Positions 55,115-64,000 of a stretch of 64,000 nt of DNA are shown here, one piece after another. Each line of letters begins with the position of its first letter. Position 1 is the stretch's first letter. This DNA is from Zygnema cylindricum (taxonomy: Eukaryota; Streptophyta; Zygnematophyceae; Zygnematales; Zygnemataceae). Location of the stretch: the NCBI GenBank assembly GCA_037447655.1, contig JBBHKE010002729.1, positions 160,812 to 224,811 on the forward strand, written 5' to 3'. The position numbers were made by a program, and so were the translations under genes. The notes under the pieces are model-generated. The model did no database searches. It saw only the letters and a list, made by a program, of their open reading frames with translations, and was not told the origin of the DNA.

Positions 55115-55839
55115 GAGCTGTAGTTTATCGTCTAGCGCGATGCAGTTTGTTGACTAGCCCGTTTCAACCCACTTTCGCGTCCTTCCATATCATCTTCAAA
55201 CTTTATATAAAATCACCTCGTGAGCTAATTTTAAATAAAGTTCCATGATGTGAGCGAATAAGCAGATGATGTCGCACGCGTTGGAGGCTTTTGACAAATT
55301 TTTGTGCGCGGAATCCAAAAAAGAAACCCACTGCACGTTTACAGCCTGTATGTGCTCCTTTCCGTGCGCTTTTTTCCGTACAAGGGCAGTGGAGGGGTCT
55401 CGACCAACAAAAAAGAAGTTTGTGAAAGCTCTTCCCTCTCTTTCCCTCTCCCACTACCGCGTCTTTCTAACAATTTTTGCAATGAAAAACGTCAATAACA
55501 GTATCAAATGAAAAATCTCTAAATCCGATTTCTTTCAAATATATTTGGGCGTATTTTGATGGCAAGTAGAGTGAGAAAAGACTAAAAGCCAAAATCGGGA
55601 AACCATGGCAGAAAGTTTAAAAATAAACATCTACAATGTCACAAGAAATTTGACGTCAACAACCATCGCTATTTGGTAAACGTCATCAACTGTCACGAGC
55701 TTTATAGTCGTCTACAACCGTCACAATCTAAAGTAAGGATTTCATTTCTTTACATTAGAATGCTTTGAAAGTAATACGGAGAATCTTCGCTAAAAAACAA
55801 AGTTACAAAATTAAGTTTATGTTACATAGTAAAGTGCTC
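55115..55839. mobile_element. Harbinger-like element, 725 bp
   Basis: TAA precedes (55112-55114) and follows (55840-55842). The right end reads ACATAGTAAAGTGCTC, a mutated form of ACATGGGAAAGTGCCC. Most of it is the inverted counterpart of 1910-2240 plus 3590-4150. The left end (GAGCTGTAG) lacks about 170 bp present in the 1910-4297 copy, so the apparent TAA there could be fortuitous. Confidence 0.55.
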
Positions 55840-55842
55840 TAA

Positions 55843-58138
55843 TAGCGATACACGGTGTACTGTAGTTTTTAAACTCATAATATTTTAAAAAAACCTCCAT
55901 AATCTTAGAACATTTAAAAAAACCTCCAAAACTGTGAATATTTAAAAAAAACCTCCATAACTAATCAGGTAGCAGTGACTTGAAAAGTACAAAGGCAGGA
56001 TTCTCCGTACGATCCTTGCTCTGATCAAATGTCTACGTGGCGTTTTGAAACTCACGAAGTAAAGAGAGGTGTTAAACCGAGTCAAAACAAACCGAACTGA
56101 ACCCATTTTTTTCTTTTCGGTTTATTCAATTCTTTTTTTTGGGTTAACTTTTTGGTTTTGTTACTCTCGCTCTGCTCACTACTGCCCTCATGTTTTGACT
56201 TAGCCTCCTAATCCACCTTTGCTCAACTCTCTTTTTCGGTCACTCCCCTCAAATTTTGACTTAGCCTCCCCAATCCACCTCTACTCATCTCTCTTTTTCG
56301 CTTGTGTGACTGTCTCTTAGCCCGTTGGCATCCATTTGCTTTGTTGCTCTCATATGGAAGAATTTATTCAAATGGATGACGTTATTTGCGACACCATTAC
56401 GACTCCATTGCAACTTTTGCTTTTAAGAGAGAAAATTTTGTTAATCAAGAGATTTCTCGTGTTATCTATTCGCATCTGATTGATATTTTACTACTCCATA
56501 GTGCCCGTCGTATATTTGGTGACATTGTCTTAGTGAACAAAATATATTTTCTCGCCTACAATCATTGGTCAAGTAGTTTAACATGTTAAGCTGGTCGCAC
56601 GTGACGTGGGTAGGACAAGAGAGCGTGATTATCCAAATCGAGATCTTATGGATCACATTTTTTCGATGGCGGTCATTTGTGTGTTGCTTTGAACAACTTT
56701 CTCTGTACTTGTGTTTGATGCTTGTTTGAGCGACTAGGACTTGGGAGGCTTTTTAGTTCATACATATTTTGATCGTCAACGTTTATCTGTGGCTTACAGC
56801 AAGCCCAAGCTTCCATCCTCTTTCGGTCGACTATCGCGGTTATGGATTGTTGACATGTTTAATAATTCCCTCAACATGCACTAATGGGCTTGGGGGGCTT
56901 TTGCTCTTTAAAGAACTTTAGTAATGTTGAGCTTAGATTGGGTAATGTCGGTTTAAGCACACGATTGTGTCGCTACTTTAGTGGTTGTTGCCTCTGTGAG
57001 AGCTTTTGTTTCAAGTGTCATTTTTATGTGTGTTCGTTTCTTTGGCTCTGCTTTTACTTTCACCCTCATTCCCTCCGCCTGTAGTTTTTGAGTAGTGGCA
57101 TTGCGACCCATTTTCTTCCCATGGACTCGAGTGGTTTACCATCGTTTTCTTTTATTCAATCTTATATATTTATTTATATAAATACATTGCAAACATTGAA
57201 GTTTTATAAGAGATCATTGATAATCTTTGGTTATGCTTATATAAGATTTTTAAAAAATAAAAAATGTTTAACCATTTGAATTGTACATGGGAACTAAAAA
57301 TTGCAAATGGTTACTACGACTTCTAACAATAACATGAAAGACTTTAATAAGACGACATTATCAATAAAACTTTAGTAAGAAGACAAGAGAATTTAGAAAA
57401 CTTTAATAAGAAGATTGTTGTAACCTTTGTGTGGAGTTGGTTCTCCTCCAGTGGCCTTTTAAGCTTTTAGGCTCAATTAGTTTCCCCCCAATACCGACCC
57501 ATGGTGATGTGATCCTCACATATTAGACTAGGGCAAATGCTTTTTTTTGGGTGACAATGTATATGGGTGGACCGACTCATAAAGAACGAGATTACCGTCA
57601 CTACGACTCGAGAAATTAGTTTCTCTTGTTTGTGGCAGAGATTTTTATATCTTTCGTCTAATCCCTTATGTTCATGGGCATTGGGATCGAAAACTGTTTG
57701 ATCTTCTTTGATCGAACTATACACCGAGTATTGCTATTGACATCAATTTTTTTTTTGCCACTTACGTGTATATTTATCGGATTCTTAATACAAAGGTTGT
57801 AATTGAAAGGCAGGATACTCACCTTCCTATTGGCCTTTTCCGATTTGAAATTGGACGTGTGTACGAAGAAAAGGTGTTTTAAGTGGCAAAAAAACATTAG
57901 AAGTGATTGCGATACACAGTTTGTGTAATAAAGGGTAAGGAGTAAAACGTCTATTAAGTTTTTTTATTACTTAATTGAAACCTTTTTTTCTGTTGTTTTT
58001 TGTTGGAAGTATCGTTTTTTGCGATATACTTTGTGAACGTCTTTTTTTGTCTTAATTTATGTGCTTTGACTATCGAGGGAGAATTTTCTGACGTGCTTTA
58101 AATTATGTCATTTTGGCCATGAAATTCAATCATAACCG
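55843..58138. other. Non-coding; two small tandem repeats
   Basis: Begins with AGCGATACACGGTGTAC. Contains three copies of ATTTAAAAAAACCTCCATAA-type (55888-55962) and a 65-bp tandem duplication around TTTTGACTTAGCCTCC (56195 and 56258). Frames such as 56386-56589 and 57473-57724 have no recognisable domain. Confidence 0.45.
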
Positions 58139-58990
58139 TAGTAGTACAATATAGTGCGATCTGTATTAAATTGTTTTAAGTGACAAAATATGGCACAATA
58201 TCTTTCACCATCATAATATGATTCACTGTGATGCAGAGGTCGCAAAAGTCAAAATTTTAGATAACCGAAACCGACCTTTTTTTTTTTTTCAAAAATTGAG
58301 TACCCGACGCCCAACTGTGTTGTGTCACGCTCCAAAATTGTTAACCGTTAACCGAAACGCGTTTACAAAAATAAAAGTAAACCGAAACTCGATTTCTCGA
58401 GACTACCCTTACCCGCTCTACCCGAATAAGTATAAAATTAATGGTACATCTCCCGTATACCTTCCACGATAACAAGAATACAAAGTACAATAATGTTGGA
58501 TTGTATGGACAGTACAAAATTTTCATATTTTTTTCGTTTTTTGGTTACCCGACCGTAACCGATTTTTTTTTTTTCTTATGAATCAACCGCCCGAATCAGC
58601 CCGGGCCCCCAAATTTGGCAACCGAATCCGTTCCGGATCCGACGCTGGCGGTCGGTTAAAGGTCGGTCACGGTTTCGGTTGACCGTTTGCGACCTCTTGT
58701 CTGGAGTAGTATAATATAGTGCGATCTGTTTTAAATTGTTTTAAAATTTAAACTTTAAAGTGACAAAATAGGGCACACGATATCTTTCGCCATAATAATA
58801 TGATTCGCTGTGATGCTATCATTCGATTATCGATACCATGGCCATGCATGACCGCTCACCGTTTTTTCCCGTTTTTTTGCGTTTTTTTTCGTTTTTTTCG
58901 TTGTAGTATAATATAAATGCCGGTTATATTAAATTGTGTTTAGGTGAGAAAATGTCGCACGATATTATTCGCACGCTAAAAGTACAGGAG
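58139..58990. repeat. Tandem GTAGTATAATATAGTGCGAT units with a hAT-like insert
   Basis: Units starting GTAGTAYAATATA at about 58139, 58706 and 58904 share the following AAATTGTTTTAAGTGACAAAATA and ATATCTTTC stretches. The hAT-like element 58234-58699 separates the first two. Positions 58860-59110 add GTTTTTTTCC runs and a repeated CCATGGCCATRCATGACCGC (58837 and 59027). Confidence 0.65.
58234..58699 (+). mobile_element. hAT-like MITE, CAGAGGTCGC family, copy 1
   Basis: Begins CAGAGGTCGCAAAAGTC and ends TTTGCGACCTCTTG. Interior landmarks shared with the other copies are GAGTACCCGACGCCC, CCGAAACGCGTTTAC, CCTTCCACGATA and GGCAACCGAATCCGTTCC. The 8-bp flanks do not match. Non-coding. Confidence 0.7.
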
Positions 58991-59300
58991 CACTATTTCC
59001 GCACTTTCTTTCAATCGTTTGGCTCCCATGGCCATACATGACCGCTCATCGTATTTTTGACCGTTTTTTTCCGTTTTTTTCCGTTTTTTTCCGTATTTTT
59101 CTCAAACATTTTGGCTTTTTTACACCAGATTTTGCAGACAATCAAATTGTAAACACTGCACTTAAGTTTTTGTGTCTTTAGCAGTTAGAAAGTTTTTTTT
59201 TTTTTCATTTTACAGACAAATTGATCTTGGTTTTTTTAGGTTTTTAGGTTTTTTTCATCTTCCTTTTTAGGGTTTGACGTTTGGATTAATTTCCGAAACC

Positions 59301-60830
59301 CTAAAATTTCGCAGTTAAGGAAGCCTTAAAATCAGTTTTTTTTTCCCTTCCCTCTTTCTGTCTCTCCCTCTCTCCCTCGCCTCTCTCATCTCCCTTCTCC
59401 CCTCTCCCTCTAATCGTTTCCCCTTTCTTGAGTGCTCTCTTAAGTTGTAAGGCCGAAAGCAGGCGTCCCTCTTCCGCTCCCTTACCAGCCGCTCCCTCTT
59501 TTACCTCGAACTCTTCTTCACCTTTCTTCACTCTCATGGCGCCACTTCTCCAATCGATCGTCGGATTCCATTTTTGCAGCCACGGTTTCCCCAAGATTAC
59601 CTCATGGTCCCCAAGAGGTAATACATGAAGCGTGTCGTACCATCGGAATTTCTCAATTTTGACGCGTAACCTCGGGGTACGATGGGTAATGGATAAGGAA
59701 CTTCCGTCGGCCAATTGTACCAACTGATGATCCTTTAGTACCACAAGAGGAAGTTTCAACCTTTTCACTGTCGCCGCGTTAATGAAGTTCCCCGATGCTC
59801 CGGAGTCCACCATGAAGTTAGCTGCACCCACTCCTATTTGACCCCGAAATATCAAAGGGTCTCCTCCTTCCCCAGCTAACCTCATAACGGTAAGTTTTCC
59901 CTTTTTGGGGCCTTTCCGTTTTGGACACTCTCGAGCCCTGTGATCTGGAGAACCGCACTGGAAGCATAGTCCATTTTGCCTCCTCCGCTGGATTTCCTCG
60001 GGGGATAAGTCATTGGTCTTTGTCTTGGTAGTTTTCTTCTTTTTCCGCAAGACGTTGACCGCTTCCTTATCCTCCTTAATTGCGCCGAGCTCCATGGGGG
60101 TTGGACCTTCGTCTCGTCGGTTTCCTCCGCTACTGCTCGACCCGTAGTGAAACGGTCTCCGGAGGTTAAAGTCGATTGAATTGGTCCGCTCCGCAAACTG
60201 GATGATTGCCGAGAGAGGAGGAGTCGTGCTTTCTCGAGCAAGCCATTGTTCCACATCTCTACGAATAGACGACTTAAGCCCCTTCACGTAGCGATCCACT
60301 GCTTCATCCTCCGTCATCGTAGGTATTTGGACTTTGCACTCCAAGAACCGCTGCGTAAACTCCATCACTGAAGTTCGTTGCCTCAATACTGCAATCTTAT
60401 CTCTCGCCGCCTTCATCATGTTAACGGGCTGCCAAGTGTCGCGGGGAAGTTGAAGGAAGAGTGCCCAGACGGTCGGTAACTCATCGTCCTCCACCAATGT
60501 TCTCCACCAAGCCCCAGTTGCCCCTTTAAGAAGACCACCCGCGTAGTGAATCTTCTCACGATCCAACAGGCTAGGAAAATTCTCGAGATAGTTCGCAACG
60601 GAGAATAGCCATGAGTCAAGGTTCTTGTGTCTTGCAGGATCAAACTCGTCGGGAAGTCTTAATTTCGGTCTCCGAAAGTCTCGCTCTATGCCTCCATGAG
60701 GTCGCTCCCCTAGACGCGACTCCAAGGCTGTGACGGTGTTTCTCAGCTGCGCGTTCTGTAACCTCACACTTTCCAACTCTCTGAGAACTTGCGCCAACAT
60801 TTGTGTAGTGGATACACCGTGTTCATCCAT
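59301..60830 (-). pseudogene. Truncated chromovirus gag-protease, copy 3
   Basis: 509 codons, of which those encoded by 60830-59411 are retroelement. Gag is intact here, with zinc knuckle C289-x2-C292-x4-H297-x4-C302, and runs in frame into the protease (MVDSGAS at about 340). This proves gag and pro share one frame without a stop. Similarity ends after KKGETI; the last about 37 codons are Arg/Glu-rich sequence from a CT-rich block (59337-59410) and not retroelement. Everything from reverse transcriptase onward and the 3' LTR are missing. Confidence 0.88.
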
Positions 60831-60863
60831 GCTGTCAAGTCACGGTAATAGCTCCGATATCAA

Positions 60864-61371
60864 TGTAAAAGAGGTGAACAATATACCACAACACGTCTCA
60901 GTGCACAGCGGAAAACACCAAGGATCTTCCCGTAGCAACAGCAGGAGCACACAGAACTCACAGATAAGGTTGCGCTTTATTACTTGAAAGGGAGTACAAG
61001 GTTGCGCTAGCTGTTTAGGTCTACTTTTTTTTGGGTGTCCCATTCACTAGGTCTACTCGCCTATTTAACTAGCTACTGTTAGTCAACCTAGTACTATACA
61101 GCTGTACACGTGGACCTTCGCGGTCAACCGAGATCTATCCAAAACTTCCTTCTAAAACTATACAGTTCCATCTACATTCTGCAGCGTTGCTATGCTGCGC
61201 TGCTGCGCTACTGAGTTGCTATGCTGCGCTGCTGCGCTACTAAGTTGCTATGCTACGCTGGTCTGGAATTGCAGCTGCGCTGCTCTGGAATCGCAACTGC
61301 GCTGCTCTGAAATCGCAACTATAGCAGCCTAGCCCCAGCCACTAAGTACTCAAATCTGTAACCCTGTTACA
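60864..61371 (-). repeat. 5' LTR of truncated chromovirus copy 3
   Basis: 508 bp, TGTAAAAG...CTGTTACA. It is longer than the other LTRs because the GCGCTGCTGCGCTACTRAGT block is repeated (61195-61255) and GGACCTTCGCGGTCAACC-like sequence is present. It is the most diverged LTR in the window, in keeping with an older insertion. Confidence 0.93.
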
Positions 61372-61429
61372 CAAATTCAAAACTCTATTTTCGTAACAAT
61401 AAAATACCCATTTACGAACAAGTTCGATC

Positions 61430-61833
61430 CACTATTACTGTTACATTAAGTCACGCTCCTAAATTGTTGACTGTTACCCGAAACGCGTTTATGAAAAAAA
61501 AAGTTAACCGAAACTTGATTTCTCGCGACTACCCGTACCCACCCTTACCCGAATATGTAAAAAACTAGTGGTTCATCTCCCTTATACCTTCCACGATACC
61601 AAGAGTACAAAGAACAACAATGTTGGATAATAACAACTAGTACAAAACCTTTATTTTTTTTCGTTTTTTGGCATACCCGATTGTAACCGATTTTTATTTT
61701 TTTAGTGAATCACCCACCCGAATCTGCGTGACTCCCTAGATTTAGCAACCGAATCCGTTCCAGATACAACGCGGGCGGTCGGTTAACAGTCGGTTACTGC
61801 TTCGATTAACTGTTTGCGACCTTTGACCTGGGC
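61430..61833 (+). mobile_element. hAT-like MITE, CAGAGGTCGC family, copy 2 (truncated)
   Basis: Same interior landmarks as 58234-58699 in the same orientation, ending TGTTTGCGACCTTTG. The left end is missing. Confidence 0.65.
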
Positions 61834-62092
61834 ACATCTCGCTTTACATTCACATTTTATTAAATATTTTCGACAGTTGTCAACATGTAAAGCTGTAAAC
61901 ACAAACCGTATGTGGTAACTCGTAATGTTGTGTATCGGGTAAAAAAAAATCTGGGTAAATTCGATATTCGATATATCGATTATCGTTCGGTCATAGGCAT
62001 CAATATGGTACGGGAAATGCGTAAGGAAAAGGTACAAAAATGTACAAAAAAACGTACGGTTCCCCCTCCCTTGAGGTCGCGCCACCGGGGGG

Positions 62093-62550
62093 TAGAGTTC
62101 GCAAACGGTTAACCGAAACCGTAACGGATTGTCAACCGACCGTTGGCGTCGGATCCGAAATCGATGCGTTGCCATATTTGGGGCCGGGCGGATTCGGGCG
62201 ATTGATTCACAAGAAAAAAAATCGGTTGTGGTCGAATATGCGAAAAATGAAAAATAATTAACGTTTTGTACTTGTCCATTCTATCTAACATTATTGTACT
62301 TTGAACTCTTGGTATCGTGGAAGGTATAAGGGAAATGTACCATTAATTCTGTACTTATTCGGGTACGGGCGGGTACGGGTAGCTACGAGAAATCGAGTTT
62401 TGGTTAACTTTTATTTTCGTAAACGCGTTTCGAGTAACGGTTAACAATTTTTTGAGCTTGACATAACCCAGTCGCACGTTGGGTACTCAGATTTTGATAA
62501 AGAAAACGGTCGGTTTCGGTTATCTATAATTTTGACTTTTGCGACCTCTA
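62093..62550 (-). mobile_element. hAT-like MITE, CAGAGGTCGC family, copy 3 with 8-bp duplication
   Basis: Inverted orientation. Ends are TAGAGTTCGCAAA and TTTGCGACCTCTA. The flanks CCGGGGGG (62085-62092) and CAGGGGGG (62551-62558) agree at 7 of 8, supporting hAT. Both lie in G-rich sequence, so chance agreement is possible. Confidence 0.7.
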
Positions 62551-62720
62551 CAGGGGGGAGGGGGGTGGGGGGGTGGGGGGGGGGGGCTTTAGCGTCAGCT
62601 TGAATTTATCGCGATAGAAAATATATTGATTTATCGTCCAATATATCGCTTAAATATTGCGATATTTACTTTCTCAATATATCGAGGTGATATATTGTTT
62701 ATTGGGTGCTCAAAACTAGG

Positions 62721-63167
62721 CAGAGGCCGCAAAAGTCAAAAATTTTAGATAATCGAAATCGACCGTTTTTTTGTTTTTCAAAATTTGAGTACCCGATGCC
62801 CGACCGGGTTATGTCACACTCCTTAATTGTTAACTGTTACCCGAAATGCGTTTACGAAAATAAAAGTTAACAGAAACTCAATTTCTCGCGATTAATCGTA
62901 CCCGACCGTACCCGAAAAAGTACAAAAATAGTGGTACATCTCCCTCATGCCTTCCACGATACCAACAGTAGAAAGTACAATAATGTTGGATAGTATGGAC
63001 AGTACAAAATTTTCAATTTTTTTCGTTTTTTGTTTACCTGACTGTAATCGATTTTTTTTTTTTTTGTGAATCAACCGCCCGAATCCGCCCGGTCCCCCAA
63101 ATTTGGCAACCGAATCCGTTCCGGATCTGGCGCGGCCGGTCGGTTAACGGTCGGTTACGGTTTCGGG
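62721..63167 (+). mobile_element. hAT-like MITE, CAGAGGTCGC family, copy 4 (truncated)
   Basis: Begins CAGAGGCCGCAAAAGTC and keeps the interior landmarks. It stops at GGTTACGGTTTCGGGTAGG without the right terminus. Confidence 0.65.
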
Positions 63168-63363
63168 TAGGTGTACATCGCATATCGGCAAGGAGCCTTC
63201 GATACACAACGCTTGTAACTGGTAAGTACAGTCAGTACTGTACTGAATCGAGCGTTTTTAGGTGTGAAGGTCGCGTGTGAGGGGGTCCACGTCGCCCTGC
63301 ACTCCTTTCACTCCAATTTCTTTTTACGACGCCTCGCGCCGCGCGGCGCATCGTGTGTATAAA

Positions 63364-63442
63364 TATGTTTAGGGTTTTTTTCTCATTCGTGTTTTTTTTT
63401 ATAAAAAAAAACACGAACCAATAACCCTATGACCCTAAACAT
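63364..63442. repeat. Imperfect 79-bp palindrome
   Basis: Arms ATGTTTAGGGT...TTCGTGTTTTTTTT and AAAAAAAACACGAA...ACCCTAAACAT pair around an AT centre near 63401. The TTTAGGG/CCCTAAA match to the plant telomere unit is single-copy and most likely coincidental. Confidence 0.8.
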
Positions 63443-63655
63443 CCGCGGTACCCGGGCGGTATTTTGCAAGTGTGCAGGTCTGGGCGAATTTCGCCTCGTG
63501 TAGGAGACCTGCACACCCTGCACACCACGGGCGAGCCGACTAAGAAACCTTACCTGTACTGTACATCGAACTCATCGCGATATATTTCTACCTGATACTC
63601 AACAGTAGAGTGGTAAGTAGTGTTGGGTATCGGGTAAATTCATATCGCGATAATC

Positions 63656-63685
63656 TCGATATTCGATATATCGAATATCGATCGA
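63656..63685. repeat. TCGATATTCGATATATCGAATATCGA palindrome
   Basis: A near-perfect inverted repeat centred at about 63670. Related CGATA/TATCG-rich runs occur at 39370-39770, 61955-61990 and 62610-62700. Confidence 0.75.
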
Positions 63686-63698
63686 GGAGGATCCTCGT

Positions 63699-64000
63699 CA
63701 GAGGTCGCAAACGGTCAACCGAAACCGTGACCGACCGTTAACCGACCGCCCGCGCCGGATCCGGAACGGATTCGGTTGCCAAATTTTGGGGGTCGGGCGG
63801 TTACGGTCGGTTGACTCACCAGGAAAAAAAAAACGGTCAGTTACGGTCGGTCAAACAAAAAACCAAAAAAAATGAAAATTTTGTACTTTATTTTTCCAAC
63901 ATTATTGTTCTTTGTACTTTTGGTATCGTGGAAGTACATGGCATCATGATTAGCGTCGCAAATCTGACACGGTACTGTAGTAAGCTATTTATTTCGCAAA
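63699..64000 (-). mobile_element. hAT-like MITE, CAGAGGTCGC family, copy 5 (runs off window)
   Basis: Starts CAGAGGTCGCAAACGG with the family interior in inverted order (GGATCCGGAACGGATTCGG, TTGGTATCGTGGAAG). Similarity fades near 63940. The distal end is not within the window or has been lost. Confidence 0.6.

Noticed and set aside
63364-63442. TTTAGGG/CCCTAAA at a palindrome as telomere-related
   Set aside because: Only one unit occurs on each arm, so chance is sufficient.

Overview
This window is eukaryotic repeat-rich DNA with no intact host gene that I can demonstrate. The protein fragments suggest a streptophyte (plant lineage): an NPH3-type domain (known only from plants and their algal relatives), a CDPK/CaMK-type kinase, a methyltransferase fragment resembling plant coclaurine N-methyltransferases, chromodomain Ty3/gypsy elements primed by initiator tRNA-Met, and many small plant-style DNA transposons. 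A charophyte alga such as Chara would fit the T/GA-rich introns and repeat load. That is an impression, not something the sequence proves. There are three assembly gaps (6069-6078, 23668-24166, 53322-53331).

Layout. Positions 1-11.7 kb are nested DNA transposons and LTR-like debris, including PIF/Harbinger-like elements at 1910-4297 and 7035-7722. Positions 11.7-23.6 kb hold two related segments, 12.8-16.9 and 18.4-23.6 kb. Each carries a decayed gene that joins an NPH3-like domain to WD40 repeats; the segments are separated by ACGACA-type and other tandem arrays. Positions 24-29.7 kb are AT-rich and GA-rich DNA with minus-strand exons of a kinase (one exon partly duplicated) and of a methyltransferase; a 1.5 kb GA minisatellite lies between them. 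Positions 29.7-34.2 kb hold wrecked Ty1/copia pieces in both orientations. Positions 34.2-36.7 kb are polypurine/polypyrimidine blocks and minisatellites, with one possible first exon on the minus strand. Positions 37-42.4 kb are degraded DNA transposons.

Positions 42424-49747 contain the best-preserved unit, a minus-strand Ty3/gypsy chromovirus with about 99% identical LTRs. Gag and pol share one reading frame, broken by a single TAA in the zinc knuckle. The polyprotein continues about 590 residues beyond the chromodomain, which is the most unusual coding feature here. Two truncated relatives lie at 53.39-54.63 and 59.41-61.37 kb, both on the minus strand.

Positions 50-64 kb hold hAT-like and Harbinger-like nonautonomous elements, several with readable target-site duplications. 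One Harbinger element (52142-53298) contains a second, 224-bp MITE. The last 6 kb hold five copies of a hAT-like family with CAGAGGTCGC ends. I recognised no DNA transposase, so these elements would need enzymes supplied from elsewhere. I found no rRNA gene, complete tRNA gene or CRISPR array.
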